Source: a virus
IMG/VR virus record: IMGVR_UViG_3300005976_000005
Span: 62,001 to 126,000 of that record
Reading direction: 5' to 3' (one strand)
Length of the DNA: 64,000 nucleotides
Positions 7,297 through 15,493 of this stretch are shown here, one piece after another. Position 1 is the stretch's first letter; every line of letters starts with the position of its first letter. A program made the translations under genes and the position numbers. A model generated the notes under the pieces. It did no database searches, was not told the origin of the DNA, and saw only the letters and a list, made by a program, of their open reading frames with translations.

Positions 7297-7325
7297 AATA
7301 TAACATATTACCGGATGTGTGTTAA
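7297..7325 (-). promoter_or_regulatory. sigma70-like promoter (nicotinamidase)
   Basis: TTAACA (7325-7320), 17 bases, TATATT (7302-7297), 30 bases before the ATG at 7267. The -35 box has one mismatch and overlaps the stop of the upstream gene. Confidence 0.65.
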
Positions 7326-7579
7326 GATATCAATTCAAAATACTTTTTGATGACTTTTGTTATTGTAGCCCAAAAAGCGATGCTCTCAGTCCTCTTAGCA
7401 GATTTTATTCTATTATCCACAAACCTTATGGCACTTTCTAAGGACATTGTTTCTCTCAATAATCCTTTTATTATTCTTTCAAGCTGATTAGCCAATGTCT
7501 CATCTGGGGTTTTACTTTGTAGTTCAGCAAGTTCTTTCATCATATCAAAGAACTCAAGCTTCTTCTCTTTATTCCTCAT
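7322..7579 (-). CDS. hypothetical helical protein
   Basis: 85 residues, all-helical charged pattern, no motif recognised. Its first codons overlap the end of the Cys-cluster gene upstream by 11 bases, so it is translated as part of that operon. Confidence 0.6.
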   Translation of the reverse strand: MRNKEKKLEFFDMMKELAELQSKTPDETLANQLERIIKGLLRETMSLESAIRFVDNRIKSAKRTESIAFWATITKVIKKYFELIS

Positions 7580-7934
7580 AGTAAGGATTTACCTCTCTAT
7601 CAAATTGGTTCTCTGTGTCGTAAGTCTTCCAATGAGAATTGTTCGCATTACCCATACAATTGTTCGGATCAAACATACGACATACTCCAAACCTGTCATT
7701 GTATATCGTACAAACGCCACTATATTCGTTTATCTTATCATAATACTTACAATCATCATTTACAATAATAGCCCACTCGTTTTTCTCATTTACAGCCAAA
7801 CTCATATTCTTATGAGCTATTATCCACTTACAGTAGTCAATAGTGTGTCCATCCATTATGTTTGGTTGTGGTATTGGTATTGCCACGAACTGACAGCATT
7901 TACCACACTTATTACATTTCTTCGTCAATCTCAT
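7569..7934 (-). CDS. YkgJ-like CxxCxxCC metal-cluster protein
   Basis: 121 residues. The N-terminus has CNKCGKCCQFVAIPI, the CxxCxxCC signature of the zinc/iron-chelating domain family (YkgJ, UPF0153). Further Cys residues (YCKWI, DDCKYY, GVCTIY, GVCRMF, NNCMG) follow the pattern used to bind the metal cluster. The biochemical role of the family is poorly known. It overlaps both neighbours (11 and 23 bases), in a run of overlapping small genes from 7.3 to 9.3 kb. Confidence 0.75.
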   Translation of the reverse strand: MRLTKKCNKCGKCCQFVAIPIPQPNIMDGHTIDYCKWIIAHKNMSLAVNEKNEWAIIVNDDCKYYDKINEYSGVCTIYNDRFGVCRMFDPNNCMGNANNSHWKTYDTENQFDREVNPYYEE

Positions 7935-8280
7935 CTACTCCTAATTCTGCCGCATATTTCTTTTGATTCTGTTTCTCTTCTTCAAAATGTGAATCACAGA
8001 GAGTTCTCTTCCAATCGAGAGAGCCTCTATATTTTCCAGGCTCTCCACAAAATTCACAAACTGTATAAGATTTATCTTCACATTCTCTAATAACTTCATA
8101 CATTTCTTCTGTTGGTTTATCTATCCAGATTCGCAGACCTCCAAACTTTTCTTTGATGTCAAGTATATTGACTTCAATATCCTCAGACAACGCAGCAATC
8201 TTTGTTATCATTTCTTCTATGATAGGATACCACCCTTCACCAACATGCCAATCGTTGTAGTTATATCTATATCTTACCAT
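7912..8280 (-). CDS. zinc-ribbon phage protein of unknown function
   Basis: 122 residues. The middle has IKEKFGGLRIWIDKP and then CEFCGEPGKYRG...LCDSH, four potential zinc ligands (CxxC...CxxH). Proteins with this GEGWYPII...FGGLR...CExCG pattern are common hypotheticals in large phages. No function assigned. It overlaps both neighbours. Confidence 0.65.
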   Translation of the reverse strand: MVRYRYNYNDWHVGEGWYPIIEEMITKIAALSEDIEVNILDIKEKFGGLRIWIDKPTEEMYEVIRECEDKSYTVCEFCGEPGKYRGSLDWKRTLCDSHFEEEKQNQKKYAAELGVDEIDEEM

Positions 8281-8485
8281 TTATTGATTCCTCTTTTTGT
8301 AACTTCATCTCTTGAGTCATGGCAGCTAACATTGTTGATAAGTCAACCAAAGATGTATCCCAAACAGTAACTCCACCACCAACTTCATCTGAATAATAAA
8401 TTCTTCCACCAACTTTATTATCATCCCAAAAAAGATAACACCCATTTGGTAAATCAATTCTATTATTCACCTTCTTCATCCTCAT
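8267..8485 (-). CDS. hypothetical small protein
   Basis: 72 residues with a probable small beta fold (GCYLFWDDNKVGGRIYYSDE). No motif recognised. It overlaps the genes on both sides by 14 and 23 bases. Confidence 0.55.
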   Translation of the reverse strand: MRMKKVNNRIDLPNGCYLFWDDNKVGGRIYYSDEVGGGVTVWDTSLVDLSTMLAAMTQEMKLQKEESINGKI

Positions 8486-9038
8486 CGTCTTTTAGATTCT
8501 CAATGTAATCCATCATTTCATCAACTGACTTGAATGACTTTCCTCTTTCTTCAGTCATATTCTCAATCTCTTTAACCTGGTTTTTCAAACCTTCAAGAGT
8601 CTCCTGAATTTCATCCTCATCATAACTAATAAATGTCATTTCCCAAAGACAACGAGCAACAATATCTGCTTTCATAAGTTGAATATTATTAGCAGTGTTC
8701 TCGTCAATTTCCATATTCAACCACTCACTCCAATTACTGAACTCAAGAGCACATTCTTCACTAGAGTTCGGAAAGAGTTCTGCGTCTTCAGTATCCTTAT
8801 GAAGAGTTCCATTCCTACCGAAAACATTCCAATACCCTTCCTCAATCAAGTTCCCATCTGGTTCAACAAACTCAATACAGATTCTCATTTTAGTATCTTC
8901 ATAAGATTCATAATTGATTAGTTTGAAGTAAGCATCTCTATAAGATTCTAATGAATCATCACTAATGTCAAAGTTTGACTTTAGAGAATTTGCTACACTA
9001 TCCCAATCTGTATCTGAAATCAATTCCTTAAACTTCAT
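8463..9038 (-). CDS. hypothetical acidic protein (possibly DUF6557)
   Basis: 191 residues. The start MKFKELISDTDWDSVANSL and the body recall DUF6557-type proteins, a tentative recollection. The C-terminus is a charged coiled coil ending in a Glu/Asp tail. Function unknown. It overlaps both neighbours by 11-23 bases. Confidence 0.55.
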   Translation of the reverse strand: MKFKELISDTDWDSVANSLKSNFDISDDSLESYRDAYFKLINYESYEDTKMRICIEFVEPDGNLIEEGYWNVFGRNGTLHKDTEDAELFPNSSEECALEFSNWSEWLNMEIDENTANNIQLMKADIVARCLWEMTFISYDEDEIQETLEGLKNQVKEIENMTEERGKSFKSVDEMMDYIENLKDDEDEEGE

Positions 9039-9330
9039 TGTTTTTGCTAAGCCTCTCGATTGATTTTATACCAAGTTCCATCTTCTGCCTTGCTGATGTG
9101 TTAGCAGAGTGGACTTTTATTACAGGTGGCTTGAATTCATCTAAAGCAACAGCCATTTCAATCCATCTAATTACATCATAACCAGTTCCTCTTTCGTCGT
9201 CACCAAGGTCATGATCCAAACTAATCTCTGTAACTTTGTTTGTCTTCAACAGTTCTATTGCTTCATCAGGCCAGTAAACTCTCTTCCAGCCTTCTGGTGT
9301 TTGTCTCTCATCATCTAAAAATACCTTTAT
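9028..9330 (-). CDS. cyclic-phosphate-processing receiver domain (cREC), non-AUG start
   Basis: The conserved N-terminus KVFLDDERQTPEGW is followed by VTEISLDHDLGDD and GYDVIRWIE, the acidic pocket of the stand-alone receiver-like cREC family. No ATG, GTG or TTG exists ahead of the conserved start. The frame begins at ATA (9330-9328), which overlaps the thioredoxin-like gene's TAA as ATAA, in the place of the usual ATGA overlap, with GGAGG nine bases upstream. Starting at the first TTG (9249) would delete the conserved DDER. The family is linked to RNA/DNA 2',3'-cyclic phosphate processing, which suits the RNA-repair genes nearby. Length is 100 residues from ATA. Confidence 0.7.
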   Translation of the reverse strand: MKVFLDDERQTPEGWKRVYWPDEAIELLKTNKVTEISLDHDLGDDERGTGYDVIRWIEMAVALDEFKPPVIKVHSANTSARQKMELGIKSIERLSKNNEV

Positions 9331-9644
9331 TTGTTTATTCCTCCATTTATCTTTCCAGCAATCTCAAACTGGCTCCACAAATGTCCAGCAAATCTACTCT
9401 TCTCTTCACCATCAACATAAATGATTGTTGTAGGCATGGCACTGACGTTAAGAGCTTTCTTTACTTCTGGAGTGTTTGTTATCTGGAAATAAGAAATTTC
9501 TTTTCCATGGCTCTCAAGTATTCTAATAGCTTGCCTTGCGTAGTTCATAAACTTTCTACAAGGAGCAGTGTTGAATGCTACAAACAGAACCGAAGCACCT
9601 TCTTTCTTTATATCACTTGGACTTGTTATTTCTAAAATACTCAT
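9327..9644 (-). CDS. thioredoxin-fold protein with single active-site Cys
   Basis: 105 residues from the ATG at 9644. The pattern VLFVAFNTAPCRKF...FQITNTPEVKKALNVSAMPTTIIYVDGEEKSRFAG matches thioredoxins, including the cis-Pro loop (AMPTT). The active site APCRKF keeps only one Cys of the CxxC pair, so ordinary disulfide exchange is unlikely; a monothiol or structural role is possible. The frame is open upstream into a membrane-like segment (see 9645-9784). Confidence 0.7.
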   Translation of the reverse strand: MSILEITSPSDIKKEGASVLFVAFNTAPCRKFMNYARQAIRILESHGKEISYFQITNTPEVKKALNVSAMPTTIIYVDGEEKSRFAGHLWSQFEIAGKINGGINK

Positions 9645-9784
9645 ATATTTTCCCAATCCTTTGACTGTTAGTCCGAAGATAATGATAAAATCAGTCAGTG
9701 GCCAGACGATTGATCCAGCAATTGCTGAAAGGATATCCTCATCTTATTACTATAATCAAAGTAATAGTAAATGTTCTCGATCAT
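9645..9784 (-). pseudogene. frameshifted small membrane segment fused in frame to the thioredoxin-like gene
   Basis: An ATG at 9784 just past the ligase stop starts MIENIYYYFDYSNK, then runs off into a 29-codon dead end. One base away, the next frame reads DEDILSAIAGSIVWPLTDF and then IIIFGLTVKGLGKYM, a clear membrane segment continuing without a stop into the thioredoxin-like protein. Adding one A to AATAAGATG would join both parts. So this is either a one-base-deleted gene or a frameshift-dependent membrane anchor. Confidence 0.45.
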
Positions 9785-9785
9785 A

Positions 9786-11729
9786 TCAATCTCCAATCAT
9801 TTTTATAAACTGATCCTCACTGAGAATCTTTGTTCCATAACTTCTTGCCTTGTTTGCTTTACTTGATGTAGAGTTTACATCTGCCATAACGAGATAGTCT
9901 GTGTCCTTTGACAATGAGCTTGGGCATTCCCCACCAACGGACTTTACAAGTGTTTGAGCATCCTTTCTCTTTATATTTAGAGCACCAGTGAACACAACCT
10001 TCTTTCCACTGAAAGGATTGCCTGTATTGGAATTCTCTTCTCTTGACTTTATATTTATTCCAACATCTAACAAATCTTCTATTATCTTAATCTTCTTCTG
10101 AAGACCTATAATAATTGCTCTTGCTGTTTCGATACCAATTCCCTTTATCTCTGTCAACTCATACTCCTGAGCATTCATCATCTTCTTTAATGAGTCGAAT
10201 CCATTCTTTTCGAGAAGCTCAGCAGTCTTACCAGAAAAGTTAGGAATATTCAAACCGGCAATGAACTCTGACAATGTAACTTCCTTCTTACTATTCAATG
10301 TCTCTATGATTCTACTAGCACTCCTTGTCTTGAATCCGTCAATCTCACAAATGAGATGTGGCTCAAGTCTGTAAAGATCAGCTGGAGTCTTAACATAATC
10401 AGCATCATACAACTTCTCAAGAGTTGCCTCAGCGATTCCCTTGAGGTCTAACTTCTTCACCCACTTCTTCAAATTTCCAATCTGTCCACCCTTACATTTG
10501 TCATTCTTACAGACAAGGAAAACTCCATCCTCATATGCCTTTTCTCCACAGACAGGACAGAATTCAGGGACCTCAAGCTTAGGTCCTCTCTCACAACCAG
10601 GATGGTCACTCAAGTTCTTCACAACCTTGGGAATGACATCATTGGCTCTCTCTATAAGAAGTATATCCCCTTCATGTAAATTAATACTTCTGAATATTTC
10701 CAAGTTGTGAACTGAAGCTCTCGAAACATTTACACCCATCAACTCAACAGTATTCATAATAGCAACAGGAGTTATCCTTCCACTATTACCAAGTTGCCAA
10801 ACAGAACTCTTTACTGGTGTTTTAGCCTTATCAGAAGTAAACTTCCAAGCAATCATTCCCTTCCAGTTCTCATGAAGCAATCCAAGGTTCTCAAGAATTT
10901 CAATTCTGTTTGGCTCTATTACAAGTCCATCTATTGCGTGGTCAAGACCAGCACGAATCTCTTCCTCGTACTCATTATAAACAATCTTGGCTGTCTCTGC
11001 GTTACCTACAAAGTGTTTACATGTCTTCAATCCAAGATCATGCTCTATAAAATCATATACATTTTTCTTTGTTGTGAAATCTCCACTTGCGTAGTAGTAC
11101 TCAACATACAGATATTCGCAGTACTTACCATCATAGTTTCTTGCGATACCAGAAGCACCATTCCTTACATTCTGATATGTCCTTTCACCACGAGATTCAC
11201 AAACAAGATTGACGGAATTGAAGTCATTATTCTTCAACATCACTTCACCACGAAGACTTCCAGTATAAGGAATTGGAAGCTTCCGCTTTACGTTTTGCAT
11301 CCTCAATACGTTGGTTGTTATATCCTCACCTATTGTACCATCACCACGAGTTGTTGCTCTAATGAGATTACCCTTCTGATAATCCAATGACAATGATATT
11401 CCGTCGAGCTTTTCTGAAATAACAATGTCCTGCTCCATCAAACCAACATTGGACAACCACTTCATGAACTCATCAACAGTGTTGACTTTATTACACGATC
11501 TCATTGGAATGAGATGCTTTACCTTATTCCACTTTGTATTCACTGGTACAGGAGCACCAATGGTTTTAATGAATGGATCATCTGGCCAATGTTCAGTGAA
11601 CTCATCCTTGAGCTTATCAAACTCAGCATCAGACATTATACTAAAAGACTTATTGTAGTACGCATCCGAAGCATTGATAAGTGCTCTTTTCATTTCTTCA
11701 TACGACATTGATGGTTCACAGTCTATCAT
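9786..11729 (-). CDS. ligA: NAD-dependent DNA ligase
   Basis: 647 residues, near full length for bacterial LigA. Domains in order: Ia (YY...S.MSDAEFDKL), adenylation domain with nucleophile Lys107 in SEKLDGISLSL, RATTRGDG and LRGEVML, OB fold, four-Cys zinc finger (CPVCGEKAY...CKNDKCKG), HhH region (LKGIAEATLEKLYDADY..., ITEIKGIG-type helix-hairpins) and a C-terminal BRCT domain (GNPFSGKKVVFTGALNIKR...). It seals nicks in duplex DNA using NAD+ and releases NMN. Start ATG with GAGGAGATCACG upstream. It ties DNA replication or repair to the NAD pool that the neighbouring genes act on. Confidence 0.95.
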   Translation of the reverse strand: MIDCEPSMSYEEMKRALINASDAYYNKSFSIMSDAEFDKLKDEFTEHWPDDPFIKTIGAPVPVNTKWNKVKHLIPMRSCNKVNTVDEFMKWLSNVGLMEQDIVISEKLDGISLSLDYQKGNLIRATTRGDGTIGEDITTNVLRMQNVKRKLPIPYTGSLRGEVMLKNNDFNSVNLVCESRGERTYQNVRNGASGIARNYDGKYCEYLYVEYYYASGDFTTKKNVYDFIEHDLGLKTCKHFVGNAETAKIVYNEYEEEIRAGLDHAIDGLVIEPNRIEILENLGLLHENWKGMIAWKFTSDKAKTPVKSSVWQLGNSGRITPVAIMNTVELMGVNVSRASVHNLEIFRSINLHEGDILLIERANDVIPKVVKNLSDHPGCERGPKLEVPEFCPVCGEKAYEDGVFLVCKNDKCKGGQIGNLKKWVKKLDLKGIAEATLEKLYDADYVKTPADLYRLEPHLICEIDGFKTRSASRIIETLNSKKEVTLSEFIAGLNIPNFSGKTAELLEKNGFDSLKKMMNAQEYELTEIKGIGIETARAIIIGLQKKIKIIEDLLDVGINIKSREENSNTGNPFSGKKVVFTGALNIKRKDAQTLVKSVGGECPSSLSKDTDYLVMADVNSTSSKANKARSYGTKILSEDQFIKMIGD

Positions 11730-11741
11730 ATCGTGATCTCC

Positions 11742-12071
11742 TCAATAATTATTCTTTTTTGAACTTAGATATATTTGGTCAACGAGAGCCTGAGCAAAGT
11801 CATCCAGAGAAATCTGTCCAAGAAAAACAACTCCTTTTTCATTGAGACTTCTTATTGCTTCTACTATTGCTTCCTTATTCAGGAATGCTTTTAGGTAATC
11901 TTGAACTTCAGTATGTGGTGGTAATTCTGTCAATCTACAAGATAGATTACTAAAACCTCTTGATCTATCACCGGACTTAAAAAGCCAAAGACCATCTGGC
12001 ATATAATCAGTATCCAGTCTAGTGCCTACCTTAATATATCTCTTGCCTTTTTTGATATACAACGTATCCAA
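11742..12071 (-). CDS. hypothetical protein
   Basis: 109 residues. A beta-rich N-half (YIKKGKRYIKVGTRLD, GLWLFKSGDRSRGFSN) is followed by a helical C-half. No motif recognised. It is the first gene behind the promoter at 12101-12129 and is followed by ligA 12 bases on. Confidence 0.55.
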   Translation of the reverse strand: MDTLYIKKGKRYIKVGTRLDTDYMPDGLWLFKSGDRSRGFSNLSCRLTELPPHTEVQDYLKAFLNKEAIVEAIRSLNEKGVVFLGQISLDDFAQALVDQIYLSSKKNNY

Positions 12072-12100
12072 ATTATTCTCCTGAAAAATATTCTATTATA

Positions 12101-12129
12101 AATATAACATATTCCAGAAAAAATGTCAA
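12101..12129 (-). promoter_or_regulatory. sigma70-like promoter (ligA operon)
   Basis: TTGACA (12129-12124), 17 bases, TATATT (12106-12101), 30 bases before the ATG at 12071. It probably drives 11742-12071 and ligA. Confidence 0.75.
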
Positions 12130-12164
12130 TATCTTTCTTCTCCAACTACACATGGTTGAAAGTC

Positions 12165-12240
12165 AAGAGTTCCATCTGACGTACTCCCACGACTGAAGTC
12201 GTGGGTTTCCCGCTCACTCTCGTAAACCTTTATCGTATTT
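12165..12240 (-). mobile_element. IS200/IS605-type end relic with hairpin
   Basis: A perfect 9-bp stem (CCCACGACT / AGTCGTGGG, two-base loop, 12186-12205) is preceded on the minus strand by GAGCGGGAAAC. This arrangement is typical of the right end of IS200/IS605 (TnpB) elements and the 3' part of their omegaRNA. No transposase ORF remains. It follows the truncated leader ORF at 12248-12349 and probably truncated it. Confidence 0.6.
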
Positions 12241-12247
12241 TTTGGGG

Positions 12248-12349
12248 TCAAAAAAAGAACTTCATGTTAAACGTCTTTGCTGGATAGACATTAACATTAG
12301 TTCTTTTCTTTTTCTTTTCTATAAAGTAGTACTCTACAAAATTCATCAT
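12248..12349 (-). pseudogene. truncated head-leader protein
   Basis: ATG at 12349 overlapping the upstream stop (TAATG), with a second ATG at 12346. It reads MNFVEYYFIEKKKKRTNVNV... and stops after 34 codons, close to the IS605-type end. The first ten residues match the leader shared by the neighbouring genes (M-x-F-x-x-Y-Y-F-x-E). It is probably the N-terminal stump of a gene cut by the insertion. Confidence 0.5.
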
Positions 12350-12591
12350 TATGCCTTTGGAAGAGGGCACCACTCAGGAATTCTCCATTCAAAGTCCTTC
12401 ACACAAATACGGTTTGGACTGTCTGGATGCTTACATCCTCTTGTTCCAAAATCCATAATGTCAACATAATATGGACAATCACGAACGCTATGTATTACCT
12501 TGACGTCACCGTCAACATTTACAAGTCTTTTGTCAGCTTCTTTTCTCACATGCCCAAGTTTCTCTTGAAGATATTTTTTATACTCTTTCAT
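12349..12591 (-). CDS. Cys-rich protein with head-type leader
   Basis: 80 residues. The leader MKEYKKYLQE|KLG matches the T4 capsid-targeting type with an LxE cleavage site. The body has CPYY...RGCKHPDSPNRICVKDF...EWCPLP, four Cys plus His that could bind zinc. Function unknown. It overlaps the upstream gene by 14 bases. Confidence 0.65.
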   Translation of the reverse strand: MKEYKKYLQEKLGHVRKEADKRLVNVDGDVKVIHSVRDCPYYVDIMDFGTRGCKHPDSPNRICVKDFEWRIPEWCPLPKA

Positions 12592-13759
12592 TATGATTCG
12601 CCCCCCATTCGTCTATAGATAGAACAGCAACTAATCTACCATCAAAGTCTTTACGAATTTCGTAAATTTCACCATTATCCATTTCTACTGTATCTATAAC
12701 TTCATCAGAAACATTAGACAAATCTTTTTCTACAGGTATTTCTCCATGATCTAATGTATTAATTGAGTCATGATCTTCAGCAAGTCTTCTTGCCTTGAAC
12801 TCAGAAAATGATTCTTCTTTCTTTACAGGAAGATTAAGTCTCTTCTTTATCTTATTCTTGTCTTCTTTTGATATGCCTTTTATACCATCTACCCAGCCGA
12901 CAGCAGTCTTGGTAGAAGAACCCTTCATCTTATCCTTGAACTTCTTTACATACATATCAACCTTATCTTCAGTTGACTCTGAGAGATTGAGTCCTTTCTT
13001 TTTTGCGTACTCCTTTGCCTTCTCCTTAGAGTCAAATTCCATGTCTACCATCTTAGAACCATCTTTTGTATTCAATACATAAACTGCGGTTTCACCCTTA
13101 CCTTTCTTGGCAATCTTTACTGAGTCGCCCTTCTTGCCCATATAACCTTCTGTCTTCAGATCATATGATCCTTCACCCTTATCAAGCTTATCATCTTTCT
13201 TGTATGTCATGTACTTCTTATTAGGCTTGATATCCTTTGGTTCTTCGTATGGTGTCTCAAATTCATCGGAGACCAATGCTTCTCTTTCTTCTGTGTCAAC
13301 AGCTTCCTGAGGAACCATCTTTGTCCAAGTTATCTTACCAACAGGATTACCAGGAATGGTTTCACCTGTTGCCTCAAACTTCTGGTCAGCAGTATCGTCA
13401 ATAAGGTTGTAACCCTTGACCTTCTTTTTGACTGCTTCTATGATTGACTTGATGGACTCAATCTCAGAACCATATGTGTAGAAGTTTAATGGTTGCTTCT
13501 CTTTTACCCATTGGTCAACTGCTTCAGCAAATGCCTTGTAAATCTTCGGATCGTTGTCACCAACACCAATCCTGTGGGATTTGATGTTTTCGAACTCAAG
13601 CATCCAACTAGTGTTGTCATCACAACCACCAGCTATTGATGTAGCAAGAAAAGCATAAGTCACTCCATTAACATCAAATCTTGTCTCATATTTTCCCATT
13701 AAACCATCATAGATTTGCTGAGCTTCAAGCTTTTCACTAAGTTGATTTAAAAATCCCAT
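12578..13759 (-). CDS. large lysine-rich protein with head-type leader
   Basis: 393 residues, leader MGFLNQLSE|KLE. A folded N-terminal domain (about 1-150) has VNGVTYAFLATSIAGG and SWMLEFENIKSHR. It is followed by a long Lys/Asp/Glu-rich region (residues 170-330) containing KTEGYMGKKGDSVKIAKKG and GWVDGIKGISKEDKNK. No family recognised. Similar N-domains occur in hypothetical structural proteins of large phages, but that is recollection, not a search. Position and leader suggest an internal virion protein. Confidence 0.6.
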   Translation of the reverse strand: MGFLNQLSEKLEAQQIYDGLMGKYETRFDVNGVTYAFLATSIAGGCDDNTSWMLEFENIKSHRIGVGDNDPKIYKAFAEAVDQWVKEKQPLNFYTYGSEIESIKSIIEAVKKKVKGYNLIDDTADQKFEATGETIPGNPVGKITWTKMVPQEAVDTEEREALVSDEFETPYEEPKDIKPNKKYMTYKKDDKLDKGEGSYDLKTEGYMGKKGDSVKIAKKGKGETAVYVLNTKDGSKMVDMEFDSKEKAKEYAKKKGLNLSESTEDKVDMYVKKFKDKMKGSSTKTAVGWVDGIKGISKEDKNKIKKRLNLPVKKEESFSEFKARRLAEDHDSINTLDHGEIPVEKDLSNVSDEVIDTVEMDNGEIYEIRKDFDGRLVAVLSIDEWGANHNERV

Positions 13760-13770
13760 GTTTTATCCCC

Positions 13771-14082
13771 TTATCTTCTTAGTGCGTCGGCACTAGTGTC
13801 TCTTACGTTTCTATCTGCAAACTCTACAACAGCACCATAAAAATTGTCAAGAGCAGCTTTGATAGGTTCATAATCATCGTCACCATGAGCATTTATGAAA
13901 TCCACAAACGCTCCTTCTATATCTTGCAACATCTTAGCTGTGCTTCCACCAAGACCACCATAGTTATCTGAAATCTTTTGAATAGCGGCCATGTAATCTC
14001 TACCTTCTATATTCTCGTTGACGTATGAAGAAACATCATCTTCGCCAAGAAGATTATCTAAATTGTATTTTAGATTTTTCAT
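13771..14082 (-). CDS. small acidic helical protein
   Basis: 103 residues, start MKNLKYNLDNLLGE|DDV, a looser version of the shared leader. The remainder is helical with a Gly-rich turn (DNYGGLGGSTAKML). No family recognised. First of a cassette of four small helical proteins (13771-14991) that may be paralogous in design. Confidence 0.55.
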   Translation of the reverse strand: MKNLKYNLDNLLGEDDVSSYVNENIEGRDYMAAIQKISDNYGGLGGSTAKMLQDIEGAFVDFINAHGDDDYEPIKAALDNFYGAVVEFADRNVRDTSADALRR

Positions 14083-14088
14083 AATGTA

Positions 14089-14331
14089 TTACTCCACTAT
14101 AGACTGAAGTGTTCTAACAACTTCTCTTGGGTCAACTCTCATTTCACCAAGAATGTGAATCATGAATTTAGCAAAATCGTTAGAATTCAATTCACTAATC
14201 TGACTCTTAAAGCTATCTATATCGTTATCTACGAAAGTATTGTAAATACCAGCAAACCTTTCCGATAAATGTTCCTGAGATGTGTATTCAGTAACTTCAT
14301 CTTCGCCTAAAAATCTTTCATAATTGCTCAT
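14089..14331 (-). CDS. small acidic helical protein with head-type leader
   Basis: 80 residues, leader MSNYERFLGE|DEV. The remainder is acidic helices (FKSQISELNSNDFAKFMIHI). No family recognised. It is spaced 6 bases from the next gene in the cassette. Confidence 0.55.
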   Translation of the reverse strand: MSNYERFLGEDEVTEYTSQEHLSERFAGIYNTFVDNDIDSFKSQISELNSNDFAKFMIHILGEMRVDPREVVRTLQSIVE

Positions 14332-14350
14332 AATATTCTATCTCCCATTA

Positions 14351-14650
14351 TTAAATTTTCCCGTCACCAATGTCCTTATAAACTTCGTCTGAAAGTTCAT
14401 GCATCTTAGTCAATGCTTTCCTCAATGACATTTCAGCATCGAATGCTGCTTCAGCATTTTTACCAGGAGTGAGTCCGTCGATATAATCAGCGGCAGCCTG
14501 GACAGCTTCTATATGCTTGACAATATCATCTACACCAGCATCGATGTCCTTTTCGTCACCATCATCATTTACTTTTGCGGCAATCTTCTCAGCAGATGCC
14601 TTTTCTTCATCGTCAACCATCTTGTCAAGTTCGTACAAAATCTTTCCCAT
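14351..14650 (-). CDS. small acidic helical protein
   Basis: 99 residues, start MGKILYELDKMVDD, a weak match to the leader. Acidic, Ala-rich helices (HIEAVQAAADYIDGL). No family recognised. Member of the same four-gene cassette. Confidence 0.55.
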   Translation of the reverse strand: MGKILYELDKMVDDEEKASAEKIAAKVNDDGDEKDIDAGVDDIVKHIEAVQAAADYIDGLTPGKNAEAAFDAEMSLRKALTKMHELSDEVYKDIGDGKI

Positions 14651-14661
14651 AGTTACGCTCC

Positions 14662-14991
14662 TTATCTTAAATCTATAAGTCTGTCTTCCAATGCTTTTAC
14701 AACCACATTCTTTATTTCCTGAAAGTTGTAATTCCTTTCTCTATTCCAATCCTCAAGAGTTTTACTGACAATCGCAACGATACTTTCAACATCTCTTCTG
14801 TCCATTTCCAAGTTATTCTTTTCTATGAACTTGTCAACGGCATCATAATCCATTTCTTCTTCAGCATCACCAGGAACTCTCTTGAGAGTTGGATACTTAC
14901 GGATACCCGCAACATTTCCAACATTAGCATTGTCTGATGAATATGATGGGTCTGCCATCATCTCTTCCAAAAATTTAGTAAATCTACTCAT
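14662..14991 (-). CDS. small helical protein with head-type leader
   Basis: 109 residues, leader MSRFTKFLEE|MMA. It then has a low-complexity linker and two helical segments (ESIVAIVSKTLEDW, EIKNVVVKALEDRL). No family recognised. It is the first gene of its cassette, and a TATAAATA box lies 68 bases upstream. Confidence 0.6.
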   Translation of the reverse strand: MSRFTKFLEEMMADPSYSSDNANVGNVAGIRKYPTLKRVPGDAEEEMDYDAVDKFIEKNNLEMDRRDVESIVAIVSKTLEDWNRERNYNFQEIKNVVVKALEDRLIDLR

Positions 14992-15058
14992 TGTTTCTTT
15001 CCTCAGGCTTTCATTATAAGCTCTTTGATCTTTTCCTTAGATAATTATAATCTATGAG

Positions 15059-15066
15059 TATTTATA
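15059..15066 (-). promoter_or_regulatory. T4-late-like promoter box TATAAATA
   Basis: Exact TATAAATA on the minus strand, 68 bases upstream of the ATG at 14991. T4-type late promoters consist of this box alone. Whether this phage uses a gp55-like sigma is not shown in the window. Confidence 0.45.
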
Positions 15067-15161
15067 GTTTAAGTAACTAAAAATTCAATACATTTACGTA
15101 TTGTCTCATTCTCATTTTTATCAAAATCCTTTCCAAACAACTAATAAGGAAGTATTTTACA

Positions 15162-15493
15162 TCAAACTTTTACATTTTGAATAAATTGCTTTACTTTATT
15201 CAAGTCTTTTTCCAAATCTATATTATTGTTCAATACAAAATCCACAGCAGATTGTATCACATCTCCTAGCTTTGGTCCTGGTTTAATGTCACTTCTTAAA
15301 GACATTACCATTTTACCGTTAACAATTTTCCTAATACTTTCAGTGACACTCCACGGGGCAAGCCCCGTGGCTTCTGCTTAGTTTTCTAAGCATTCTTTTT
15401 CTTGCTTCAACGACAGTTCTATTGAACCATCTCCACATATTTCTCATCATCTTGATAAAAACTTTCTTTTAAATAATATTCATCGAATATCAT
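15162..15493 (-). pseudogene. head-leader gene split by an IS605 relic
   Basis: The ATG at 15493 overlaps the stop of the upstream ADP-ribosyltransferase-like gene by four bases (ATGA), so this was a real gene. It reads MIFDEYYLKE|SFYQDDEKY and then runs into the 95-base TnpB relic at 15343-15437 and stops. Beyond the relic a second frame reads LRSDIKPGPKLGDVIQSAVD and FVLNNNIDLEKDLNKVKQF to a stop at 15162. KPGPKLG followed by helices recalls the C-terminal region of tRNA nucleotidyltransferase-like proteins, a weak match. Further relic coding (GKDFDKNENETIRKCIEFLV) lies at 15070-15140. The rest of 15067-15161 shows nothing. Confidence 0.65.
15343..15437 (-). mobile_element. IS200/IS605 TnpB C-terminal relic, copy 1
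   Basis: 95 bases identical to 46199-46293. On the minus strand it reads GDGSIELSLKQEKECLEN and a stop, the C-terminal end of TnpB. It is followed by a perfect 9-bp hairpin (CCACGGGGC / GCCCCGTGG, loop TT on this strand, 15351-15370), typical of IS605 right ends. It disrupts the leader-bearing gene at 15162-15493. Confidence 0.8.
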
